Shown piece by piece: positions 8,553 to 14,328 of a stretch of DNA of 64,000 nucleotides (its first letter is position 1; every line of letters starts with the position of its first letter). Under the pieces are notes generated by a model, which saw only the letters and a list, made by a program, of their open reading frames with translations, was not told the DNA's origin and ran no database searches. The stretch is taken from NCBI RefSeq assembly GCF_005405465.1, contig NZ_BJEC01000012.1, forward strand, positions 1 to 64,000, written 5' to 3'. Made by a program: the position numbers and the translations under genes. Source of the stretch: Weissella thailandensis (lineage in GTDB: Bacteria > Bacillota > Bacilli > Lactobacillales > Lactobacillaceae).

Positions 8553-8712
8553 GTAGGGCATGATATCTATGGAAGCTATTCTCCAACTGCTCTACATTAG
8601 TTATGTGTTGGTCGAGTCACATGACTATAAAAACCATGTCTTTCTATATCTATCTCAGTAAAAAAAATTACATGGTTCAGCCCACTGGTCATTGTGACTG
8701 GTGGGCTTTTTT
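8553..8712 (+). ncRNA. Candidate small RNA 3
   Basis: About 160 nt between an extended -10 promoter and a terminator. It holds a perfect 8-bp stem AACCATGT (8632-8639) with ACATGGTT (8670-8677) around an A/T-rich loop, right before the terminator hairpin. A 75-codon frame crosses this region, but it has no ribosome binding site and runs through two terminators, so I treat it as chance. Confidence 0.35.
8679..8712 (+). terminator. Intrinsic terminator (third of four)
   Basis: AGCCCACTGGTC pairs with GACTGGTGGGCT (12 positions), then six T. Stem and downstream bases (GTGTTT..ATATAG) resemble those of the first terminator, which suggests an old duplication. Confidence 0.9.
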
Positions 8713-9000
8713 GTGTTTTTATATAGGTAGAGTTCTAAATGTATTGTCCACCTTCTATCCACCTTTTGGCTTTATATATACTGATGTAATAAGGCTTTTG
8801 GAGTTCAACAAGAAATATGGTCTTGCTTAATCACAAGTCCTTACAAAAGCCGTTGCATAGCGCTAATTGCCTATGCGGCGGTTTTTTTGTGTGATTTTTG
8901 GCATACCATTGAGTGGGGAAAGAACGACGTCTACCTTTTATCCATCCAACAAATCAAGTGCTTTTTGTAATTACCTTGTGATACATTGCCAAAACTCAAG
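8713..9000 (+). other. Non-coding stretch with a fourth terminator
   Basis: No supported gene. It contains GGCTTTTG (8793-8800) complementary to CAAAAGCC (8844-8851), then a strong terminator at 8850-8888. A weak promoter-like TTGGCT...TAATAA lies at 8766-8792. Between 8889 and 9000 I see nothing recognisable. The prophage right attachment site may lie somewhere in 8158-9000, but the partner end is outside the window and I cannot place it. Confidence 0.5.
8850..8888 (+). terminator. Intrinsic terminator (fourth of four)
   Basis: CCGTTGCATAG pairs with CTATGCGGCGG (11 positions with two G-U), followed by seven T. Confidence 0.88.
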
Positions 9001-9029
9001 TTGACAAAAAAATCATTGATGCGTACAAT
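9001..9029 (+). promoter_or_regulatory. Promoter of the T-box leader and transporter gene
   Basis: Consensus TTGACA, a 17-base spacer and TACAAT. The transcript should start near 9036 and run through the T-box leader into the NhaC-family gene. Confidence 0.8.
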
Positions 9030-9035
9030 AACGGG

Positions 9036-9233
9036 TATCAGTAGGAGACTTCATTGTATGTCAGAGAAGCTACGGGAGCTGTGAGTAGCGCAGGTGGAGT
9101 AACTGAACTATTTTTAAACATTGAAATAAACGAAAGAGAGTTGATTCGTGGTAATCAACTAATTTTTGGGTGGTACCGCGGAGAAATTTCGTCCCAGTAA
9201 ATAGGTTTTATGCCTGTTTACTGGGATTTTTTT
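9036..9233 (+). promoter_or_regulatory. T-box riboswitch, probably tyrosine-specific
   Basis: The invariant T-box core GGGTGGTACCGCGG is at 9168-9181, followed by a terminator stem (CCCAGTAAATAGG with CCTGTTTACTGGG) and seven T. Upstream, AGAGAAGCTACGGGAGCTG matches the AG-rich arm of stem I. In the specifier region GAACTATTTT, TAT (9109-9111, Tyr) is the most natural codon after GAAC, though CTA or ACT cannot be excluded. Uncharged tRNA binding the leader would favour antitermination. Tyr T-boxes before NhaC/YheL-type transporters are known in lactic acid bacteria. T-box identity is firm; tRNA specificity is moderate. Confidence 0.92.
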
Positions 9234-9253
9234 ATGTAGATAGGAGAAAAACA

Positions 9254-9346
9254 ATGGGGTATTAAGGCATACAAGTCATGCAGGTGGGCTTACTCGTTAT
9301 CGACTTAATTAGAAATAGCGCATTAATGGCAAAAATTATTTCATAA
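9254..9346 (+). other. Mini-ORF region between T-box and transporter
   Basis: A TAGGAGAAAAACA ribosome binding site precedes ATG GGG TAT TAA (Met-Gly-Tyr-stop). After the stop the same frame continues, with a further ATG at 9278 giving 22 mostly hydrophobic residues (MQVGLLVIDLIRNSALMAKI...) ending 19 bases before the transporter start. It may be a leader peptide, or the broken start of a small gene. No homology is recognised. Confidence 0.3.
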
Positions 9347-9364
9347 AATAGAGGAGAACAGGTA

Positions 9365-10720
9365 ATGAATAAGCCGATGACATTTAAACAGAGTATTTTA
9401 TTATTATTAGGATTAGTTTTTATTTTTAGTGGTAGTATCCTCGGATTGGGGTTATCACCCAATGTGCCACTTGTGATTAGTATTATTACAGTCATGATAT
9501 TTGCCAGAATTCGTCGAACATCTTGGGAAATAATTCAAGAACAATTGTTAAAAGGGATTGAAAAAGCCTTGGCACCGTTGTTTTTATTTTTATTGATTGG
9601 TATGTTGATTGGTTTATGGATGGCAACTAATACAATTCCATCGTTATTATGGGTGGGATTAAAAATAGCCAATGTACAATGGTTTTTACCGAGCGCATTA
9701 CTGATTATGGCCCTTATGGGTACAATGATTGGATCTGCTTTTACAACGATAGCGACGGTAGGGGTTGCATTGATGGGCGTGGGTACAGCGATTGGATTTG
9801 ATCCAGGTATCGTAGCTGGTGCTGTACTATCTGGTGCGATTTTTGGGGATAAAAGTTCCCCATTGTCCGATTCGACAAATCTAGCATCATCAATCGCTGG
9901 GACTGACTTATTTGCACATATTAAGAATATGATGTGGACCACGATACCAGCATTATTAGGCTCGCTATTGATTTTTATTGTTTTCAATCAACACCAAATT
10001 ATTAAAGGTAGCATGAACGATTTGCAAAAGTTAGCTGATTTGTTAACTCCTAACTGGTGGTCAGTATTACCAATCATATTGTTATTTATTATGGCATGGC
10101 GTCATGTACCAGCCATTCCAACGTTATTGGTAAATATTACTGTAACGGGGATTATGTTTATGCTAAATCACACACCACAACAGTTGGCAGATGTTATTAT
10201 GAATGGTTCAAAAACAACTATCAAAAATGACTTGTTAGCCGCATTGTTGAACCGCGGGGGAATGCTTTCGATGATGCCAACGGTTATTATTATTATGTTG
10301 GCACTTGCATTAGGTGGTCTATTAACCGAACAAGGTGTTTTAAAGGCAGTTATGACACCATTAGTCAAACGCATTAAAACAAAGGCAGGTATGATTACCG
10401 GTACGTTGGTGACGGGTATTTCGGCTAACTTTCTAATTGGTGAACAATACTTAGCGACGATTTTACCTGGACAACTTTGGCGTGATACTTATGTTCGATT
10501 AAAAGTGAGTCGATTGACTTTAGGACGGACGTTGGAAGATTCAGGGACGGTTATTAATTACTTAGTCCCCTGGGGTGTCGCTGGTAGTTTTGCTGCACAA
10601 ACGTTAGGTGTGTCTGTGACTGCCTTTGCACCATTTACTTTTTTTGCACTACTATCACCTGTTTGTTCGCTAGTCAGTGCATGGACTGGGATTGGACAGC
10701 TTAATCCTGATGATGAATAG
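9365..10720 (+). CDS. NhaC-family transporter, probable tyrosine transporter or Na+/H+ antiporter
   Basis: 451 residues with about 11-12 membrane segments, of usual NhaC length. The motif GDKSSPLSDSTNLAS (around residue 160) is characteristic of the NhaC family. The second half repeats the pattern (GRTLEDSGTVINYLVPWGVA). Classical annotation is Na+/H+ antiporter. The T-box leader points instead to amino-acid supply, most likely tyrosine uptake or exchange, as proposed for YheL-like members. The start has a good GAGGAGAACA site. The 3' end overlaps the convergent RNase H gene by 20 bases. Confidence 0.85.
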   Translation: MNKPMTFKQSILLLLGLVFIFSGSILGLGLSPNVPLVISIITVMIFARIRRTSWEIIQEQLLKGIEKALAPLFLFLLIGMLIGLWMATNTIPSLLWVGLKIANVQWFLPSALLIMALMGTMIGSAFTTIATVGVALMGVGTAIGFDPGIVAGAVLSGAIFGDKSSPLSDSTNLASSIAGTDLFAHIKNMMWTTIPALLGSLLIFIVFNQHQIIKGSMNDLQKLADLLTPNWWSVLPIILLFIMAWRHVPAIPTLLVNITVTGIMFMLNHTPQQLADVIMNGSKTTIKNDLLAALLNRGGMLSMMPTVIIIMLALALGGLLTEQGVLKAVMTPLVKRIKTKAGMITGTLVTGISANFLIGEQYLATILPGQLWRDTYVRLKVSRLTLGRTLEDSGTVINYLVPWGVAGSFAAQTLGVSVTAFAPFTFFALLSPVCSLVSAWTGIGQLNPDDE

Positions 10721-11093
10721 CTTGCCAAGCTAATTGATGGGCCCCACGGTTTTGTTTTTCTGGTATCCAGGTGCTAATGATTAAATGATAGCGATCATAA
10801 TAATGTAGTAATTGTGCTAATTGGGTACTAAAGTGCTTCGCATAGCGTTTATGAATACTGTCGATAACAATTCTAGAGTCGGCATAGTACATGATGGTAT
10901 CGGTATCACTACTAAGCGTTGCTAACACTTGGAAGGCCCAAATAGCAGCTGCAAATTCTGCTTCATGATTTGACATATTTCCCAGGTAGTGATGCCGTTG
11001 AATTTGTTGTCCATCATATAAGATGACTAGACCGGCACCACTATTACCAGGGTTTCCTTGGCTAGCAGCATCTGAATAAATTTTGATTAACAT
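10701..11093 (-). CDS. RNase HI-like protein
   Basis: 130 residues from the ATG at 11093, preceded on its strand by GGAGGT; longer upstream frames lack a site. Ribonuclease H motifs are present: YSDAASQGNPGNSGAG (first Asp), NHEAEFAAA (Glu) and YADSRIVIDSI (second Asp). The usual C-terminal ADxLA reads AHQLA, so the fourth acidic residue is His. It would cut RNA in RNA-DNA hybrids, or belong to the YpeP-type HI-like group of uncertain activity. It overlaps nhaC tail-to-tail. Family is firm; activity is uncertain. Confidence 0.8.
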   Translation of the reverse strand: MLIKIYSDAASQGNPGNSGAGLVILYDGQQIQRHHYLGNMSNHEAEFAAAIWAFQVLATLSSDTDTIMYYADSRIVIDSIHKRYAKHFSTQLAQLLHYYDRYHLIISTWIPEKQNRGAHQLAWQAIHHQD

Positions 11094-11189
11094 GACAAGT
11101 ACCTCCAATTTCATTATACTAGATGATAGAAACATTCTCAGATGGTTTACAAACAACATGCTTATTAGTAAATCAGAAAGGACATAAGA

Positions 11190-11570
11190 ATGAAGGGATA
11201 TTACCAACCAGCAGGCCTACTTGGCTGGGTCAACTGGCTGTGGATTCTAATGATCGCCATGTTTGGCCTCGTCATGCTATTAGAGGTTACGTACCTTAAC
11301 GTTTGGACAATTGGTGCTGTGGTAGTTTTCATTATTGTTGCACTATTAACTTATTTTAGAAGAAGAGTCGCATTGGCTACAGATGCACTTTGGATTTTAC
11401 CAACGTTTGGCGTTCATACAGATAAATTTCGTTTTTCTGAAATGTCACATGTGCAGTTTACGAAAAGGACTGTTTTGTTCAGTTATGATGGTGAATATTA
11501 TAATTTCTGGATGAACCGGCGCTTTTTAAACAGCTTAAGAAAAGAAATTGAAGGAAAAACAAATGACTGA
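11190..11570 (+). CDS. ebsA: EbsA-like membrane protein
   Basis: 126 residues with two adjacent membrane segments (WLWILMIAMFGLVMLLEVTY and WTIGAVVVFIIVALLTYF), then a basic turn and a soluble domain with FSEMSHVQFTKRTVLFSYDG. Size, topology and position before a RluD gene resemble the EbsA family of Lactobacillales. Its role is unclear (first linked to pore formation and aggregation-substance expression in enterococci). It overlaps rluD by 8 bases, so the two are co-transcribed. The assignment is from memory of the family, so moderate. Confidence 0.55.
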   Translation: MKGYYQPAGLLGWVNWLWILMIAMFGLVMLLEVTYLNVWTIGAVVVFIIVALLTYFRRRVALATDALWILPTFGVHTDKFRFSEMSHVQFTKRTVLFSYDGEYYNFWMNRRFLNSLRKEIEGKTND

Positions 11571-12477
11571 GGAATCACTGACAATCACAGACCAGAAGGG
11601 ACGCTTGGATAAAGTTGTCGCTGATGCATTTACTGAATACACACGAACACAAGTATCAAAGTGGATCGATGAAGGTGTTTTAAAGGTCAATAAGGAAAAT
11701 AAGAAACCTAATTATAAAGTACGTCCTGATGATGTCATATCATTTGTTGTGCCAGAACCAGTTGCTTTGGATCTTAAGCCAGAGAATTTACCGCTGGATA
11801 TTGTCTATGAGGATGACGACTTATTAGTGGTCAACAAGCCACAGGGGATGGTCGTTCATCCTGCTGCTGGTCATCCGAATGGTACGTTAGTTAATGCTTT
11901 AATGTACCATACTGAACTGTCATCGATTAATGGTGTCGTTCGCCCAGGGATTGTGCACCGTATTGATAAAGATACGTCAGGCTTACTGATGGTTGCCAAA
12001 AATGATCAAGCACATGAGGCCTTGTCATCAGATTTAAAAAACAAGAAAAATTTGCGCCAATATTATGCTTTGGTGCATGGTGAGTTTTCTGAGAATAAAG
12101 GTACGATTAAAGCACCGTTGGGACGGTCAAAGATCAATCGTAAGAAACAAGCTGTTATTGCGGGTGGTCGCGATGCCGTTACTCATTTTGAAGTTGTTAA
12201 ACGATATGTAGGTTATACCTTATTACGGGTAACCTTAGAAACTGGTCGTACACATCAAATTCGTGTACACATGGCCTATATTGGTCATCCAGTAGCCGGC
12301 GACCCATTATACGGACCAAAGAAAACGTTGGCGGGCAATGGACAATTTTTGCATGCGGCTACCTTGGGCTTAACGCAACCAACAACAAAAGAAGCATTAA
12401 CATTTGAGGCACCTTTACCACAGTATTTTGTGGACGCAATGGCAGAATTAGAACCTTATGCAGAAGAAAATAACTGA
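11563..12477 (+). CDS. rluD: Pseudouridine synthase, RluA/RluD family
   Basis: 304 residues from the ATG at 11563 (GAAGGAAA site; an upstream in-frame start at 11548 is less well placed). Residues 10-75 form an S4 RNA-binding domain (GRLDKVVADAFTEYTRTQVSKW). The catalytic motif HRIDKDTSGLLM carries the active-site Asp, followed by ETGRTHQIRVHM and PVAGDPLYG, all typical of RluA-type enzymes. It converts uridine to pseudouridine in 23S rRNA, probably in helix 69 as for RluD. Other RluA paralogues are possible, so the exact target is inferred. Confidence 0.88.
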   Translation: MTEESLTITDQKGRLDKVVADAFTEYTRTQVSKWIDEGVLKVNKENKKPNYKVRPDDVISFVVPEPVALDLKPENLPLDIVYEDDDLLVVNKPQGMVVHPAAGHPNGTLVNALMYHTELSSINGVVRPGIVHRIDKDTSGLLMVAKNDQAHEALSSDLKNKKNLRQYYALVHGEFSENKGTIKAPLGRSKINRKKQAVIAGGRDAVTHFEVVKRYVGYTLLRVTLETGRTHQIRVHMAYIGHPVAGDPLYGPKKTLAGNGQFLHAATLGLTQPTTKEALTFEAPLPQYFVDAMAELEPYAEENN

Positions 12478-12545
12478 TAGTGCGCAAACCGTGCTGAACA
12501 TGATAAAATAGCTTTAGATAAACTGAATGAATGTAACTTTCTTAA

Positions 12546-12612
12546 AGTAATCCCGTGAGTTTACTAGGAGGTAACGTAATGAATAAGACCGAATGAGACG
12601 TTATCCTTTTTA
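12546..12612 (+). promoter_or_regulatory. PyrR-type attenuator
   Basis: A hairpin AGTAA / TTACT (12546-12550, 12561-12565) presents the loop TCCCGTGAGT, close to the PyrR binding loop (UCC-G-GAG). Directly after it GGTAACGT can pair with ACGTTATCC, followed by TTTTT at 12607-12611, a terminator. A second GAGAC...GTCTC T-run follows. With UMP, PyrR would hold the binding loop and permit termination. It sits before pyrR itself, the usual autoregulatory place. The loop is convincing; the terminator stem has a bulge. Confidence 0.65.
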
Positions 12613-12668
12613 GAAGTGATGGTGTCTCTTTTTATTAGTTGGAATCAATGAGAGAAAAGGAATAGATT

Positions 12669-13181
12669 ATGGCAAAAGAAATTGTTGATGCAATGGCGAT
12701 GCAACGAGCACTCACAAGAATTACATATGAGATTATCGAAAAGAATAAAGGGGTGACAAATCTCGCTATTGTCGGGATAAAGACACGTGGCGTCTTTATT
12801 GGTCAACGAATTGCTGATCGCTTGCAACAATTAGAAGGAGCATCAATTCCTGTTATACCACTTGATATTACACATTATCGTGATGATGATTCTGAACGTG
12901 CTGGTGAAAAATCATCTTTTAATGTAGATATCGATAACAAGCGAATTATTTTAGTAGATGATGTGCTATTTACTGGTCGGACGATTCGGGCAGCCTTAGA
13001 TGCCATTATGGACAACGGCCGACCTGCAGCTGTTAACCTAGCAGTCTTGGTGGATCGAGGTCATCGTGAGTTACCAATCCGTGCTGATTTTGTTGGTAAA
13101 AATATTCCAACAGCAACTTCTGAAAAGATTCGCGTTAACATGAAAGAATTTGACGGCCAGGACGGTATTGAAATCCGTTAG
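12669..13181 (+). CDS. pyrR: Bifunctional PyrR: pyrimidine operon attenuator / uracil phosphoribosyltransferase
   Basis: 170 residues, normal length. The PRPP-binding signature is [17 protein letters not shown] (about residues 97-113). The [10 protein letters not shown]-like region is conserved ([15 protein letters not shown]), as is [16 protein letters not shown] at the C-terminus. PyrR binds pyr leader RNA with UMP/UTP and has minor uracil phosphoribosyltransferase activity. It has its own attenuator upstream and is followed after 40 bases by a degenerate carA-carB pair, so the unit looks pyrimidine-responsive even though those enzymes lack catalytic residues. Confidence 0.93.
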   Translation: MAKEIVDAMAMQRALTRITYEIIEKNKGVTNLAIVGIKTRGVFIGQRIADRLQQLEGASIPVIPLDITHYRDDDSERAGEKSSFNVDIDNKRIILVDDVLFTGRTIRAALDAIMDNGRPAAVNLAVLVDRGHRELPIRADFVGKNIPTATSEKIRVNMKEFDGQDGIEIR

Positions 13182-13221
13182 TTTTTCAACGGTTAGACGG
13201 GAAGGAGGGATCGTTTAGCAT

Positions 13222-14328
13222 TTGCCAAACGAGAACTACGTCATGACAACACGTTATTTAATTTTACAAGATGGTACGGTATACGAAGGTGAAGCTTTTG
13301 GGGCACCAGCAACAACTTTTGGTGAACTAGTTTTCAATACAGCGATGACTGGCTATCAAGAAATTATCACGAATCCAATTTACTACAATCAAATTATCAT
13401 GTTTACGACACCAACAATTGGTGCGGCCGGTATCAATCATTATGCAGATGAAGCCATTGTCCCGGCAGTCAAAGGGGTGGTCGTACGTGAAATTGCGGAA
13501 ATTTCAACTAATCGTATCCGAGCACTTAGCTTAAATGATTATTTGAAAAGACATAATATTCCCGGTATCTCACAAATTGATACACGAGCATTAACAAGGC
13601 ATTTACGTGAAACTGGGATTCAAAAGGCATCAATTGTTGATCAACCAGATGACCATGCTTTTGATCAATTGCGAGCAATGGTATTGACTAACCAACAAAT
13701 TGCGCAGATTTCGACGCCGAAAGCTTATGCTAATCCAGGACGTGGCGCAAATGTTGTTGTGCTAGATTTTGGCCTTAAGAGTGGTATTTTACGAATGCTA
13801 AGCGACTTCGATGCGAATGTGACCGTATTGCCTTTTTCAGCGACATTTGATGAAGTGGCCAATCTTGATCCAGATGGTCTGGTCATTTCATCTGGACCGG
13901 GTGATCCGGCACAAGTTCCTGAAACAGCGCTGGATCTTATTCGTGAATTTGAGACACGCGTGCCATTGTTTGGTATTGGTTTGGGGCATGAATTGTTTGC
14001 GATAGCCAATGGGGCTAAAGTTAGTGAATTGACTTCAGCTCATCACGGTATGAATCATCCAATTCGTGAGCAAATCACGAAAGATATCATGTTTGCAACC
14101 CAAGGACAGGCATACTATGTTGATGCAAAATCGATTAAAGATACGCCTTTGTTTGTAACCCACATCGATATTACTGATAACCAAATTCAAGGCTTACGCC
14201 ATCGAGATTACCCAGCATTTAGTGTACAATTTTTTCCAGACGCAGCTCCTGGGCCATTAGAAGAAACACAGGCATTTGCTGAGTTCATGGAAATGGTGAT
14301 GGCCCGTCGAGGAGGTGGAACGATATGA
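13222..14328 (+). CDS. Carbamoyl-phosphate synthase small-subunit-like protein lacking its glutaminase triad
   Basis: Aligns over the whole length with CarA: N-terminal domain (YLILQDGTVYEGEAFG ... NTAMTGYQEI ... IDTRALTRHLRETG) and a class I glutaminase-like domain (LDFGLKSGILR, SSGPGDPAQVPE). The nucleophile motif GICLGHQ reads GIGLGHE (Cys to Gly at 13978-13980). YHPEAS reads FFPDAA (His to Phe at 14233-14235, Glu to Asp at 14239-14241). All three triad positions are lost, so it cannot hydrolyse glutamine in the normal way. Start is uncertain: TTG at 13222 suits the AAGGAGG site (13 bases away), while ATG at 13243 matches the family N-terminus but is 34 bases away. Overlaps the next gene by 4. 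Confidence 0.85.
   Translation: MPNENYVMTTRYLILQDGTVYEGEAFGAPATTFGELVFNTAMTGYQEIITNPIYYNQIIMFTTPTIGAAGINHYADEAIVPAVKGVVVREIAEISTNRIRALSLNDYLKRHNIPGISQIDTRALTRHLRETGIQKASIVDQPDDHAFDQLRAMVLTNQQIAQISTPKAYANPGRGANVVVLDFGLKSGILRMLSDFDANVTVLPFSATFDEVANLDPDGLVISSGPGDPAQVPETALDLIREFETRVPLFGIGLGHELFAIANGAKVSELTSAHHGMNHPIREQITKDIMFATQGQAYYVDAKSIKDTPLFVTHIDITDNQIQGLRHRDYPAFSVQFFPDAAPGPLEETQAFAEFMEMVMARRGGGTI

Noticed and set aside
8603-8830. 75-codon open frame after the prophage
   Set aside because: No ribosome binding site, spans two intrinsic terminators and has a low-complexity, non-protein-like sequence.
8158-9000. Prophage right attachment site
   Set aside because: Expected here, but without the left end or a tRNA fragment I found no sequence that can be defended as attR.
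9262-9987. Minus-strand open frames opposite the NhaC-family gene
   Set aside because: They are antisense shadows of a membrane-protein gene, with no sites and no recognisable motifs.
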